A stretch of DNA of 64,000 nucleotides from RBC074 sp964470555 (GCA_964470555.1 CAYYDG010000021.1:1-64000); one strand, 5' to 3'; positions 40,947-51,421 are shown, counted from the first letter of the stretch. Numbers and translations: made by a program. Notes: generated by a model from the sequence alone, not told the origin.

Positions 40947-43565
40947 ATGGTTGGCTCTCTTAAAAACCTGAAAAAGCTGCGCGGCAAAAGCCTGCGAGAA
41001 ATTCGCGTTCGCGGCAGCCAGGAACTGGCTATCTTGCGCGAACAGTTTCTGGTGTGGACAGAAATGAGCGACGCACAGTTGTTGCGCCAACTTCAACCTT
41101 CTGTCAGCCGATTGCCTGGACAGAATTTGCTGTCAGGTGAAAAGGCTGCCTCAGATGTTGCAGCCCGGATTCTCGAGCGGATCAAAAATGCCGGAGTCCA
41201 GACGTTTTTTCCGTCGCTGGCTCACAAGGCAGAAATCAATGTGCTGATGGCCAGCCGTTTTGCCGAACAGCGCAAAGCGATTATCGCTCGCGCCGAGCGA
41301 GTCATTGCCGGGAAGTTCGATCTGCTGGGATTCACCGGATTGAAATTCGGCAACCCGATTGATTGGCATCTGGAGCCAGTTTCCGGCAAACGAACGCCAT
41401 TGGTTCATTGGAGCAAAGTTGATTATTTGAACCCGGAAGTCGCGGGCGACAAAAAAATCACCTGGGAATTAAACCGGCATCAGTTCTTTGTCACGTTGGG
41501 TCAGGCATATTGGTTGACGGGAGATGAGCGATACGCCGATGCGTTTGTCGCGATGGCGCTTTCATGGATGGATGCGAATCCGCCCGGACGCGGCATCAAC
41601 TGGGCGAGCAGTTTGGAAGTGGCCTTTCGCGCGATTTCGTGGTTGTGGGCGTTGCATCTGTTGGCAGGTTCCAGCCGTTTGACGCCGGAGTTTTTCGCGC
41701 GCGTGCTGAAATTTCTGGCTGCCTTTGGGCGGCACGTCGAAACCTATCTTTCGCATTACTTCAGTCCGAACACGCATCTGACGGGCGAAGCGCTTGGTTT
41801 GTTTTACCTGGGAGTTGCGTTGCCGGAATTGAATAGGGCAGAAATCTGGCGGAAGAAAGGCCTGAAGATTCTCAGCAATCAGTTGTATACGCAAATTCGC
41901 GGCGACGGCGTTTATTTCGAGCAGGCGAGTTATTACCACCGGTACACGGCAGATTTTTACACGCATCTGCTGACGCTGGGAAAAGCCACGCGCGCCACAT
42001 TGTCGCCGGAATTGGAAGCCATGCTGGCGCAGATGCTCGATCATTTGATGTGGATTGCGCGGCCAGACGGATCGTCTTGTTTGATTGGCGACGACGATGG
42101 CGGGCGATTGGTGATGTTGGGCGTTCGCCGCGCAGATGATTTCCGCGACACGTTGGCGACAGGAGCGGCAATTACCGGACGCGGAGATTGGAAATTCGTT
42201 GCCGGAGAAGCGGCGGCGGAAACTTTATGGTTGCTGGGGCCGGAAGGGCTGGCCAATTACGACCGGATCAAAGCGGTGTTGCCCGCCGACCAGTCCAGGG
42301 CATTCACCGAAGCAGGTTATTTTGTGATGCGCGACGGATGGTTGCCGGAATCCGGGTACGCGCTGATTGATTGCGGTCCTCACGGCAGTCTGGCTTGCGG
42401 ACACGCGCACGCCGATTCGCTTTCGCTGGAATTCGCCGCCGTAGGAATCAACTGGCTGACCGATTCCGGCACGCTGACGTATACGGGCAAGGCGGATTTG
42501 CGCGAATACTTTCGTTCGACGGCGGCTCACAACACCGCCGAAGTGGATGGCCAATCGCAATCCGTCACCGCCGGGCCGTTTTCATGGAACCACATCGCCG
42601 AAAGTCGGCTGGACGAATTCAGCGTCAATGACAACGTTGGTTACTTTTCCGGCGCTCACAACGGGTATCAGCGTCTGGCTGACCCGGTGAAACATCGGCG
42701 CGAAGTGTTGTTTCTGAAATCCGGCGTCGAATCAGAAATGCCGCCTTATCTGATTGTGCGCGACCGATTCGACGCAGTTGAACAGCATCGTTACACGATC
42801 AATTACCACTTTTCTGCTGATTGTGTCGCCGAAATCATTGGTCAATCCGAACGTGCTGAATTGCCAGTTTCTCGATCCGCGAATACTTCGGTAAGCGAAG
42901 ATCGCCGACGAATTCAAGTCACCGCGCCCGGCGAAGAAGGATTGACGCTGGTGTCGTTCGGCAGCGCTGAACTGAACGTCGCCATCAGGAAAAACTGGGT
43001 GTCGCGGTGTTACGGCCAATATCAATTCGCTCCGATGGCAACGCTCTCTGCCGAAGGAAAGGGAACTCAGTCTTTCGCCTCGCTGATTATTCCCAACAGT
43101 ACGAAAAAACCGATCAGCATCGGTCAACTTGCCGTGTCCGAACTTGGTGAAGGTGGTTTCAGCATCGCCTATTCAAAAACGCAGGACATTGTGTTGCTCG
43201 GCGATCAGGCCAGTCAGCTTGGCAGCGGCCCTTTGGCTGCGACCGGAGCCATGTCCTGGTTGCGAATAATCGGCGGTCAACCGGCGCACGCCGGATTGAT
43301 CAATGGACATGAATTGCTGATTTCCGGGTGTCTGGAATTTCGGTCCCCGATTTTGACTGGCCAATGCGCAATTGAGTTTCGCAAGGAATGGCTGGAAATC
43401 AGTGTGCGAGGAACCAGACAGTTCGATCTGGTGTTGAATGCGCCGGTCAAAAAAGTCGTCATCAATGGTTACAGCTTTTTGCTGGAACGCCGAACTCGTC
43501 GCGCCACTTTTGAAGTGGAAGAAACCGGCTGGCGATTGAAGCTGGCGCAATTGGGCATGAACTGA
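40947..43565 (+). CDS. Heparinase II/III family protein (polysaccharide lyase-like)
   Basis: 872 residues. The N-terminal half is an alpha/alpha toroid with WHLEPVSG, HWSKVDYLNP, HQFFVTLGQAYW and YFSPNTHLTGEALGLFYLG. The lyase box CGHAHADSLSLEF lies near 485-495, followed by a beta-sandwich C-terminus. These proteins cleave uronate-containing glycans by beta-elimination. There is no signal peptide, unusual for a secreted lyase but common for copies inside capsule clusters. ATG 40947 is chosen because the typical start KNLKKLRGKSLREIRVRG follows it. An AlgD-like gene in the same block fits a uronate polymer. Confidence 0.85.
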   Translation: MVGSLKNLKKLRGKSLREIRVRGSQELAILREQFLVWTEMSDAQLLRQLQPSVSRLPGQNLLSGEKAASDVAARILERIKNAGVQTFFPSLAHKAEINVLMASRFAEQRKAIIARAERVIAGKFDLLGFTGLKFGNPIDWHLEPVSGKRTPLVHWSKVDYLNPEVAGDKKITWELNRHQFFVTLGQAYWLTGDERYADAFVAMALSWMDANPPGRGINWASSLEVAFRAISWLWALHLLAGSSRLTPEFFARVLKFLAAFGRHVETYLSHYFSPNTHLTGEALGLFYLGVALPELNRAEIWRKKGLKILSNQLYTQIRGDGVYFEQASYYHRYTADFYTHLLTLGKATRATLSPELEAMLAQMLDHLMWIARPDGSSCLIGDDDGGRLVMLGVRRADDFRDTLATGAAITGRGDWKFVAGEAAAETLWLLGPEGLANYDRIKAVLPADQSRAFTEAGYFVMRDGWLPESGYALIDCGPHGSLACGHAHADSLSLEFAAVGINWLTDSGTLTYTGKADLREYFRSTAAHNTAEVDGQSQSVTAGPFSWNHIAESRLDEFSVNDNVGYFSGAHNGYQRLADPVKHRREVLFLKSGVESEMPPYLIVRDRFDAVEQHRYTINYHFSADCVAEIIGQSERAELPVSRSANTSVSEDRRRIQVTAPGEEGLTLVSFGSAELNVAIRKNWVSRCYGQYQFAPMATLSAEGKGTQSFASLIIPNSTKKPISIGQLAVSELGEGGFSIAYSKTQDIVLLGDQASQLGSGPLAATGAMSWLRIIGGQPAHAGLINGHELLISGCLEFRSPILTGQCAIEFRKEWLEISVRGTRQFDLVLNAPVKKVVINGYSFLLERRTRRATFEVEETGWRLKLAQLGMN

Positions 43566-43579
43566 AACGGGAAAAAACC

Positions 43580-45535
43580 ATGTGTGGAATTTGCGGCATT
43601 GCCTTGCCGAAAAAATTGAATCGCCGGGTTGATGAAGCGCAGCTTAAACGTATGCGCGACACGCTGGTTCACCGCGGGCCGGACGATGCTGGCAGCTTCA
43701 TTGACGGCGGTATAGGGCTGGGACACCGGCGGCTTTCCATAGTGGATTTGGGTGGCGGTCATCAACCGATGACCAACGAAGACGGCCAGGTTCAAATCGT
43801 CTTCAACGGAGAAATCTACAACCACCGCGATCATCGCCCGATGCTGGAAAGTCGTGGACATCGGTATCGAACTTCCAGCGACACCGAAACGATCATTCAT
43901 CTGTATGAAGAGTTTGGAATCGAAGCGGTGCAGTACCTGCGCGGAATGTTTGCCTTTGCCATCTGGGACGGCGGCAAGCAGCGATTGGTAATTGCGCGCG
44001 ACCGGCTGGGCGTCAAACCGGTTTATTACGCCTTGTCGCAGGACGGCGAATTGTTTTTCGCGTCGGAAATCAAAGCCCTGATCGAAGCGCGCGCCGTCAA
44101 ACCGGAATTGAATTATGACGTGCTGAGCGATTTCGCCGCCAACCGGTACACCTCCGGCGATGAAACGCTGTTTCGCGGAGTGCGCCGCTTGCCACCCGGC
44201 CACACGCTGGTTTGGCAGGGAGGCAAAGTCGAAATTGCGCGGTTTTGGGATGTCAGTTTCGCCAAGCACGAATCGCCGCTCAGCGACCGGCAATACATCG
44301 AACAGTTCGATCAACTGTTTCGCGAATCCGTTCGATTGCGGTTGATGGCCGATGTGCCATTGGGAATGTTTTTGTCCGGCGGCATTGATTCGACGGCCAT
44401 TGCTGGCGTCATGAGCAAACTGGTCAGCGATCCGATCAAGACGTTTTCGGTCGCCTTTGCCGAACGCGAAGCCAACGAACTGGAATTCGCGCGTATGGCA
44501 GCGCGAGCTTTCAAGACCGAGCATCACGAAATTGTCGTCAGTCCGAAAGAGTTTTTCGACGCTCTGCCGGCAATGGTTTATCAGGAAGACGAACCGATCG
44601 CGCATCCGTCCAGCATTCCGTTGTATTTCGTTTCCAAACTGGCCGCCGACCACGTCAAGGTCGTGTTGACCGGCGAAGGCAGCGACGAATTACTGGCTGG
44701 ATACGACAAATACCGAAAGACGATTTACAACCTGGCGCTTGGCCGCGCGTACAACAGCGTCATTCCTTCGCCGTTACGCGGCTTGGTCAAACAGGTGATT
44801 GAAAACGGAAGCGGTGCTTTGACCGTCCGGCAAAAACTTGCCCGAACGTTTTTGTGCGTGCCGTCGGACATCGAAAGCATTTATTTCGATAACTTTTCGG
44901 TTTTTTCGCGCCAACGGCAACAGAGTTTGTTCACTGCCGAAACTCGTGCGCGCATCGCGGAAAGCAATCCGTATCGAACGTCGCTGGCGCTGATGGGCGA
45001 AGCCGATGCTGTGACTATGCTCGATCAATTGCTGGCGGCGGATATGAAAACCTATCTGCACGAACTGCTGATGAAGCAGGATCAAATGAGCATGGCTGCT
45101 TCCATCGAAAGCCGCGTGCCGTTTCTGGATCACAAACTGGTCGAATTTGCCGCGCGATTGCCCGAACGAATGAAACTGCGCGGGCTGACGACGAAATACA
45201 TTTTGCGGCAGGCGATGGCCGGCAAGATTCCTGCCGAAATTTTGACGCGCAAAAAGATGGGCTTTCCGGTTCCGGTCGGCGCCTGGCTGCGCGGCGATTT
45301 TCGTCCCTTGCTGGACGAATATGTGCTCGGCGCGCGCGCGATGGAACGCGGCATCTTCGAACCGGACTTCGTTCGCAATATGGTTGCGCGCCACGAAGCG
45401 GGCGAAAACCACGCCGAACGGTTGTGGATGTTGATGAATTTTGAAATCTGGCAACGCCGCTTTCTCGATGGTCAAGATCATGAACTTGCCGAACCGGCAA
45501 AGCAGGCGACGCGCGTTGCTTATGCGGCGGCTTAG
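43580..45535 (+). CDS. asnB: Asparagine-synthase-type amidotransferase (first of two)
   Basis: 651 residues. The N-terminal glutaminase domain begins MCGICGI with nucleophile Cys2, RGPDD and NGEIYNHRD. The C-terminal synthetase domain has the PP-loop FLSGGIDST near 262-270, GEGSDELLAGYDKY, and the MSMAASIESRVPFLD segment. Besides making asparagine, AsnB homologues in surface-glycan clusters amidate uronic acids. The second copy at 54476 is a diverged paralogue. The gene sits between the lyase-like and GT4 genes on a short 14-base spacer. Confidence 0.9.
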   Translation: MCGICGIALPKKLNRRVDEAQLKRMRDTLVHRGPDDAGSFIDGGIGLGHRRLSIVDLGGGHQPMTNEDGQVQIVFNGEIYNHRDHRPMLESRGHRYRTSSDTETIIHLYEEFGIEAVQYLRGMFAFAIWDGGKQRLVIARDRLGVKPVYYALSQDGELFFASEIKALIEARAVKPELNYDVLSDFAANRYTSGDETLFRGVRRLPPGHTLVWQGGKVEIARFWDVSFAKHESPLSDRQYIEQFDQLFRESVRLRLMADVPLGMFLSGGIDSTAIAGVMSKLVSDPIKTFSVAFAEREANELEFARMAARAFKTEHHEIVVSPKEFFDALPAMVYQEDEPIAHPSSIPLYFVSKLAADHVKVVLTGEGSDELLAGYDKYRKTIYNLALGRAYNSVIPSPLRGLVKQVIENGSGALTVRQKLARTFLCVPSDIESIYFDNFSVFSRQRQQSLFTAETRARIAESNPYRTSLALMGEADAVTMLDQLLAADMKTYLHELLMKQDQMSMAASIESRVPFLDHKLVEFAARLPERMKLRGLTTKYILRQAMAGKIPAEILTRKKMGFPVPVGAWLRGDFRPLLDEYVLGARAMERGIFEPDFVRNMVARHEAGENHAERLWMLMNFEIWQRRFLDGQDHELAEPAKQATRVAYAAA

Positions 45536-45546
45536 AAAAGGAATGT

Positions 45547-46836
45547 TTGAAGATACTCTGGATCAAAACTGAATTGCTTCATCCCGTAGACAAAGGCGGC
45601 AAGATTCGCACCTACGAGATGTTGAAACAGCTCAAGCGCGAACATCACGTCACTTATTTGACGCTGGATGACGGAACAGCTCCGCCCGACGCGCATGAAC
45701 AAGCCAGCGAGTATTGCCACAAGCTGGTGACGATTCCGCACCGATTGCGCGAAAAGTTTTCCGCAGGGTTTTACCTGGAGTTGTTTGAAAATTTGTTTTC
45801 CCGACTGCCTTACGCGGTGAACAAATACGAATCGCCCGCAATGCGCCGGGAGATTCAGCGGCTGGTCGAACAAGACAAACCGGATGTCGTTGTTTGTGAT
45901 TTTCTGACGCCGAGCGTCAACGTGCCGGAAAATCTGGGATGCGCCACGGCGCTGTTTCAACACAACGTCGAAGCGATGATCTGGCAGCGGCATTACGAAA
46001 CGCAGACCAATCCGCTGAAACGGCTGTACCTGTATGGTCAGTGGTTGAAGATGCGCGCGCTGGAAAAAGCCGAATGCCATCGTTACGACCACGTCATTGC
46101 CGTGTCACGCGAAGATTGCGAAATGATGCGCCGGGATTACGGCGTCGAATCGGTTTCCGATGTTCCGACCGGTGTGGATACGGAATTCTTTCGTCCGCAA
46201 ACCAACGACGCGCCCGAACCGGCGAGTCTGGTGTTTACGGGTTCGATGGACTGGTTGCCGAACGTGGACGCGATCAACTGGTTTTGCGATGAGATTCTGC
46301 CGCTGGTTCGCGCCAGCATCCCCAACGTCAAATTGACCGTTGTCGGGCGAAAACCTGGGCGCGATTTGCAGGAACTTGGCGAACGCGATCCATTCATCAC
46401 TGTCACCGGACGGGTGGACGATGTCAGACCGTATATCGAAACCGCTGCCGCCTACATCGTGCCGATCCGCATTGGCGGAGGCACGCGGTTGAAAATTTAC
46501 GAAGCTCTGGCGATGGAAAAGCCAATGGTTTCGACCACCGTCGGCGCGGAAGGATTGCCTTTGCGCGATGGCGAAGAGTTGTTGATTGCCGATGAGCCTC
46601 AATCGTTTGCGGATGCGGTCGTCCGTGTGTTGAACGATCAGACGTTCGCCCGCGAGTTGGGCAAACGCGCGGCAACCAACGTCCGCGAACGGTTTGGCTG
46701 GTCGAGCGTTGCTGCGCGATTTGCTGAAATTTGCCAGAACCTTTGTGTCGAGCATTCCCCGACGACACGATCAGCGCAGACTTTCTCGATGACACATCGG
46801 GTAATAAAGAATGATGGAGCGCTCAAACGTGTATAA
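45547..46836 (+). CDS. Family 4 glycosyltransferase
   Basis: 429 residues, GT-B. HPVDKGGKIRTYEMLKQL opens the protein; ALFQHNVEAMIWQRHY and VIAVSREDCEMM follow in the N-terminal domain. The C-terminal half has LVFTGSMDWLPNVDAI, GRVDDVRPYIETAAAYIVPIRIGGGTRLKIYEALAM, the latter with the late glutamate motif. Predicted cytosolic retaining transferase. TTG 45547 has AAAAGGA just upstream. The final 40 residues have no conserved feature. It overlaps the following membrane protein by 26 bases. Confidence 0.85.
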   Translation: MKILWIKTELLHPVDKGGKIRTYEMLKQLKREHHVTYLTLDDGTAPPDAHEQASEYCHKLVTIPHRLREKFSAGFYLELFENLFSRLPYAVNKYESPAMRREIQRLVEQDKPDVVVCDFLTPSVNVPENLGCATALFQHNVEAMIWQRHYETQTNPLKRLYLYGQWLKMRALEKAECHRYDHVIAVSREDCEMMRRDYGVESVSDVPTGVDTEFFRPQTNDAPEPASLVFTGSMDWLPNVDAINWFCDEILPLVRASIPNVKLTVVGRKPGRDLQELGERDPFITVTGRVDDVRPYIETAAAYIVPIRIGGGTRLKIYEALAMEKPMVSTTVGAEGLPLRDGEELLIADEPQSFADAVVRVLNDQTFARELGKRAATNVRERFGWSSVAARFAEICQNLCVEHSPTTRSAQTFSMTHRVIKNDGALKRV

Positions 46837-48433
46837 ATCGGCGACTGCTTATTCTGACCGCAACGGCCTGCTTGAAATCAGGGCGCTTGAATCGGCGCGT
46901 TGGTTGCCGTTGGCGGCGGTGTTGGCGGTGGGAGTGTTTTATCTCTTCACCATTCGCGCCGGGCATGAATGGGGCGATGATTTCAGTCTTTATTTGATGC
47001 ACGCCCGGAACATTGCCGCCGGATTGGATTATCGCCCGGCGGCGTATTTGCACTATTCGCCTTACATCGGCCCGGATGCTTATCCGCCAGTGTTCCCGCT
47101 TTTATTGGCGCCGGTTTTCTGGCTGTTCGGATTGAATCTGACAGCGATGAAGGTGGTGGTAATCGTCTCGTTTGTGGCTTCTTTGCTGGCGTTTGGGTTG
47201 ATGTTGAAAGAAGAAATGTCGCCGGTCTGGCGGGCGGCTCTGCTTCTGGTCATAGGATTTTGTCCTTACGTGTGGGATCAAAAAGACCGGCTGACTTCCG
47301 ATCTGGTATTTCTGATTTTTGCCTATCTGGGAATGTGGCTGGTGAAAAAAGCGTATCCGGTGAACCAGCCTGATCGCGCGAATGAATGGAATGTTCAGCG
47401 ATTGAAACTGGCGTTGGCGACCGGACTGGTTTTTTACCTGGCTTACGGAACTCGCAGCCTTGGATTGCTGTTGGCGCCGTGTCTGCTGCTGTTTGATCTG
47501 GTTCATCGGCGCAAATGGTTGCCATCGCGGTTTGCCAGTGTGGCGACTGTGGTGACGGGCATTCTGGTTCTGCTGCAATCCAGGCTGCTTCACAGCGACC
47601 GCGGATATTACGATCAACTGGCGACCAGCTTTAGTGATTCACTGAGCGCGTGGTTGCAATACATCAGCGGAAACGTGTTCGGGTACGGAATGGCGCTGAC
47701 CGAGATTTGGGACAATGGATACAACCGCCCGGCGCGATTGGCGCTGGCCACGGCAATGACGGTTTTGATGGCGGTCGGTTATCTGGCGCGCGTGCGCAGA
47801 AAGCTCGATTACCCCGAACTGTTCGTGGCGGTTTACCTGATTGCTGTCTGCGTAGTGCCGATGGATGGCGGCGGACGATATTTGATTCCACTGGTTCCGT
47901 TTTTTGTGCTTTATGCCTGGCAGGGATTGACGGCGTTGCCGATTGGAATCGGCGCTCGAAACGCAATCGCCGTTGCGCTGGCAATAGCCATTCTGGGCTC
48001 GTATGCAGCCCGCTACACCAAACTCGATCTGCGAAACTTCCCAGACGGCATAGCCAAAGCCGAAGCGGTGGAGTTTTTTGATTACGTCAATCAGCGCACG
48101 CGATCATCGGATGTTTTCATCTTCACCAAGCCGCGCGCGCTGGCGTTGTTTACCGACAGGAGGTCTTCGTTTTATCCGCCGAGCCTGAATGACCAGAATC
48201 TCTGGGAGTATTTCCAGCGGATCAACGCTACGCACATCGTGTTGGGGCCGAAAGGCATTTCGCCCGAAGAGCAGGAATTTCTGGCAGCCTTCGTCGGCAA
48301 GTATTCCGCCAGTTTGCGGGAAGAATTTGCCAACAGCGATTTCGTTTCCTATCGCATTCTGGAAATCCCGCAGGCCAGCGGACGAACGAATTATAAGAGA
48401 ACCAGATTGACCGATCCTTTGCCTCAGGAATGA
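46811..48433 (+). CDS. GT-C-like membrane glycosyltransferase, tandem paralogue 1
   Basis: 540 residues with about 11 helices. The first periplasmic loop has GHEWGDDFSLYLMHARNI with Asp56-Asp57, an ArnT/PMT-like acidic site, then YIGPDAYPPVFPLLLAP. Later boxes are YLAYGTRSLGL, VPMDGGGRYLIP and a soluble tail with FIFTKPRALALFT and THIVLGPKGI. It is closely related to the next gene and so arose by tandem duplication. It probably transfers a polyprenyl-linked sugar in the periplasm. The ATG lies inside the upstream GT4 gene. Confidence 0.75.
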   Translation: MMERSNVYKSATAYSDRNGLLEIRALESARWLPLAAVLAVGVFYLFTIRAGHEWGDDFSLYLMHARNIAAGLDYRPAAYLHYSPYIGPDAYPPVFPLLLAPVFWLFGLNLTAMKVVVIVSFVASLLAFGLMLKEEMSPVWRAALLLVIGFCPYVWDQKDRLTSDLVFLIFAYLGMWLVKKAYPVNQPDRANEWNVQRLKLALATGLVFYLAYGTRSLGLLLAPCLLLFDLVHRRKWLPSRFASVATVVTGILVLLQSRLLHSDRGYYDQLATSFSDSLSAWLQYISGNVFGYGMALTEIWDNGYNRPARLALATAMTVLMAVGYLARVRRKLDYPELFVAVYLIAVCVVPMDGGGRYLIPLVPFFVLYAWQGLTALPIGIGARNAIAVALAIAILGSYAARYTKLDLRNFPDGIAKAEAVEFFDYVNQRTRSSDVFIFTKPRALALFTDRRSSFYPPSLNDQNLWEYFQRINATHIVLGPKGISPEEQEFLAAFVGKYSASLREEFANSDFVSYRILEIPQASGRTNYKRTRLTDPLPQE

Positions 48434-48506
48434 GTCCGCGTTCGCTTCTGAGACAAAGGCCGGGATAACAGACAAAAAACAATTGCGCGGCAAAACAAGG
48501 CATCGT

Positions 48507-50087
48507 ATGCAGCCAACGAAAGAGTTCCTGAAGCCCGAAGCGATTTCTTCAATCGCCGTGAAATCCAGTCATTACGTTTGGCTGGCCATTTTGGTGATAG
48601 GCGGTTTTTACCTGCTGACGATTCGGCAGGGGCACAATTGGGGAGACGATTTCAGCATGTACATTCAACATGCCAGGAACATCGTCGCTGGCGAGAAGTA
48701 CAACACAACCGGACACATTTATCTGCCGCCTTACATCGGGCCGGATTCTTACCCGCCAGTGTATCCGTTAATGCTGGCTCCGGTGCTGTGGCTTTTTGGC
48801 GAAAGTCTGACTGCCATGAAGGTGGAGTTGGCGCTGTTGTTCATGCTGGCTCTGTTTCTGCTGGTCAAGTGCGTGAAGGATGTTCTGCCCGTCAACTGGC
48901 AAGTGGTGTTGGTAGCCCTGGTTGGATTGAACCCCTATTTCTGGACTCAGAAAGATAATGTGCGGTCGGAAATACCGTTTTTCGCTGCGACCTTTCTGAG
49001 CATTTATCTGGTTCGGAAATCTTACGAAGCCTTTGAATCAGGCGCGACCGGCAAGGTCAAGCTCGGATACGTGTTGGCGACCGGAGTTTCGTTTTATCTG
49101 GCTTACGGAACCAGAAGCATCGGGTTGGTGTTGTTGCCAAGTCTGGTTCTGTACGACCTGATTCGTCGCCGCAAATGGTTTGTGCCGTCGTGGTATGTCG
49201 TAGGAGTTGCAGCAGTGTTGTTTGCGTTGGTGGCCGTTCAATACGTTTTGTTAAGAAGCGACCGCGCGTATGCCGAGATAGTGATGGTCGAATCCGGGAG
49301 TTTTCTGCGTGATTGGATGCGGTTCATTTTGCTGAACGTGCCGCGTTACCTGAGTTCGCTGACGCAGATTTGGGACAACGGTTACAGCGAATGGCCACGC
49401 ATCGGATTGACGTTGGCGATGACGGGACTGGCCGCCGTCGGATTCCTGGCGCAGGTGGTAAAGAAGATCACCTTCATCGAATTGTTTGTGCTGCTCTACA
49501 CCGTCAGCGTCCTGATTGTGCCGATGGACGGCGGCGTACGGTATTTGTTGCCCGTCGTGCCGTTTTACATCTTTTATTCGTTGCAGGGGTTGAGGGCATT
49601 GCCGGAATGGAAAGGATTCCAAAAGCTGGCCATCGGCAGCGTTGCCGTGGCGGTTTTGGCGACATACGCGGTCGGGTTTACCAGATACGATATGGAAGAA
49701 ATTCCGAACGGCGTGACCAGCAAGGAAGCAGTCGAATTTTTTGATTACGTCAAACGGCAAACTGCTGAAAACGACGTCATCATTTTCACCAAGCCTCGCG
49801 CTCTGGCTTTGTATACAGGTCGAAAAACGTCTTTTTATCCGATGCTGATGGATGATGAAGAAATGTGGGCGTATTTCCAGCGCATAGGAGCCACGCACAT
49901 TGTTTTGGGGCCTAAAGGCGTAGAGCCGTATGACCAGGAATTTTTGAGCGGGTTTCTCAACCGGCATCGAGGCTTGCTTCAGGAAGAGTATTCGAACGCG
50001 GCTTTTACGGTGTATAGAATCACCAGTCTGCCCAAACGCGAACAGTTGAGCAGGTCTGAAGTCAATTCATCAGGAGAACATAAATGA
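48507..50087 (+). CDS. GT-C-like membrane glycosyltransferase, tandem paralogue 2
   Basis: 526 residues, with the same layout as its neighbour: GHNWGDDFSMYIQHARNI (Asp47-Asp48), YIGPDSYPPVYPLMLAP, YLAYGTRSIGL, VPMDGGVRYLLP, then IIFTKPRALALYT and THIVLGPKGV. Differences are concentrated in the loop after YNTTGHIYLP and in the membrane segments, which could alter donor or acceptor choice. ATG 48507 has AAGG six bases upstream and is preferred to TTG 48483. It overlaps the dehydrogenase gene by four bases (ATGA). Confidence 0.75.
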   Translation: MQPTKEFLKPEAISSIAVKSSHYVWLAILVIGGFYLLTIRQGHNWGDDFSMYIQHARNIVAGEKYNTTGHIYLPPYIGPDSYPPVYPLMLAPVLWLFGESLTAMKVELALLFMLALFLLVKCVKDVLPVNWQVVLVALVGLNPYFWTQKDNVRSEIPFFAATFLSIYLVRKSYEAFESGATGKVKLGYVLATGVSFYLAYGTRSIGLVLLPSLVLYDLIRRRKWFVPSWYVVGVAAVLFALVAVQYVLLRSDRAYAEIVMVESGSFLRDWMRFILLNVPRYLSSLTQIWDNGYSEWPRIGLTLAMTGLAAVGFLAQVVKKITFIELFVLLYTVSVLIVPMDGGVRYLLPVVPFYIFYSLQGLRALPEWKGFQKLAIGSVAVAVLATYAVGFTRYDMEEIPNGVTSKEAVEFFDYVKRQTAENDVIIFTKPRALALYTGRKTSFYPMLMDDEEMWAYFQRIGATHIVLGPKGVEPYDQEFLSGFLNRHRGLLQEEYSNAAFTVYRITSLPKREQLSRSEVNSSGEHK

Positions 50088-51397
50088 AGGTCAGTGTGAT
50101 TGGATTGGGATATGTCGGCTGTGTGTCGGCGGCGTGTCTGGCGCAGGCCGAACACGAAATCATCGGTGTGGATGTCAGCCAGTTGAAGGTGGACATGATT
50201 AACGACGGGCGCAGTCCGATCATCGAACCCGGAATCGGTGAATTGCTGGCAGCCGCCAAAGAGAACAAACGATTGACGGCGACCGCCGACACTGTGGCCG
50301 CTGTGAAGGCGACGGACTTGTCGCTGGTTTGCGTTGGCACGCCCAGCCAACCGAACGGAAGTCTGGACCTGACTTACATCCGCCGAGCCTGCCAGCAGAT
50401 TGGCGAAGCCTTGGCGGCAGTGGATCGTTATCACGTGGTGGTCATTCGCAGCACGATGTTGCCGGGTTCCATCGAAGGAACCGTTGTGCCTGCGCTCGAA
50501 TCGGCTTCGGGCAAACGCTCAGGAATGGATTTCGGCGTCGCCATCAATCCTGAATTCCTGCGCGAAGGCAGTTCGATTTACGATTTCAACCATCCGCCAT
50601 TCACATTGATCGGCGCGGATGACGAACGAGTAGCGGAGCAGGTCGGCCAGTTGTACGCGCAACTCGATGCGCCAGTCATCACCGTCGGCATCAAGGAAGC
50701 CGAAATGGTCAAATACACCAGTAACTGTTTCCACGCGCTGAAAGTGGCTTTTGCCAACGAAATCGGCAACCTCTGCAAAAAGCTGGGCGCGGACAGTCAC
50801 AAGGTCATGGAAGTGTTCTGTCAGGACACCAAGCTGAACATTTCGCCCGCTTACTTCAAACCCGGATTCGCGTTTGGCGGATCGTGTCTGCCGAAAGATT
50901 TGCGCGCCATCAATTACAAGGCCAAAGAGCTTGATGTGGAGGTTCCGGTGTTGAGTTCGATTTTGCCCAGCAACCGGCAGCAGGTCGAACGCACAGTCGA
51001 GATGGTGCTTGGCACGGGGCGCAAAAACATAGGAATTCTGGGATTGAGTTTCAAATCGGGGACGGATGATTTGCGCGAAAGCCCGATGGTCACTCTGGTC
51101 GAAACGCTGATTGGCAAGGGATTGAAGCTGACGATTTACGACCGCGACGTGCAACTGGCGCGACTGGTCGGCGCGAACAGGGAATACATCGAACGCGAAA
51201 TACCTCATATCTCGTCATTGTTGCGACGGGAACTGGATGAAGTGGTTGACGCTTCGGAAGTCGTCATCATCGGCAAAAAAGAAGACGAATTCCGCAATCT
51301 GGGCAACAAGCTCAATAACGGTCGGGTATTTATTGATCTGGTGGGAATGCTGAAAGGTTATCGCCACAACGGGAGTTATCACGGCATTTGTTGGTAA
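50084..51397 (+). CDS. algD: GDP-mannose 6-dehydrogenase (AlgD-like)
   Basis: 437 residues, matching AlgD length. NAD site IGLGYVG at 6-12, VGTPSQPNGSLDL, TMLPGSIEGTVVP, NPEFLREGS, then the catalytic cysteine in GFAFGGSCLPKD (near 268). The C-terminal part, ESPMVTLVETLIGKGL, EYIEREIPHISSLL and the final GICW, is closer to AlgD than to UDP-glucose dehydrogenase. It oxidises GDP-mannose to GDP-mannuronate. This predicts mannuronic acid or a derivative in the glycan, in keeping with the lyase-like gene and the amidotransferases. ATG 50084 overlaps the preceding stop. Confidence 0.92.
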   Translation: MKVSVIGLGYVGCVSAACLAQAEHEIIGVDVSQLKVDMINDGRSPIIEPGIGELLAAAKENKRLTATADTVAAVKATDLSLVCVGTPSQPNGSLDLTYIRRACQQIGEALAAVDRYHVVVIRSTMLPGSIEGTVVPALESASGKRSGMDFGVAINPEFLREGSSIYDFNHPPFTLIGADDERVAEQVGQLYAQLDAPVITVGIKEAEMVKYTSNCFHALKVAFANEIGNLCKKLGADSHKVMEVFCQDTKLNISPAYFKPGFAFGGSCLPKDLRAINYKAKELDVEVPVLSSILPSNRQQVERTVEMVLGTGRKNIGILGLSFKSGTDDLRESPMVTLVETLIGKGLKLTIYDRDVQLARLVGANREYIEREIPHISSLLRRELDEVVDASEVVIIGKKEDEFRNLGNKLNNGRVFIDLVGMLKGYRHNGSYHGICW

Positions 51398-51421
51398 CGA
51401 TCCTGCGCGGCGAGGAAAACG

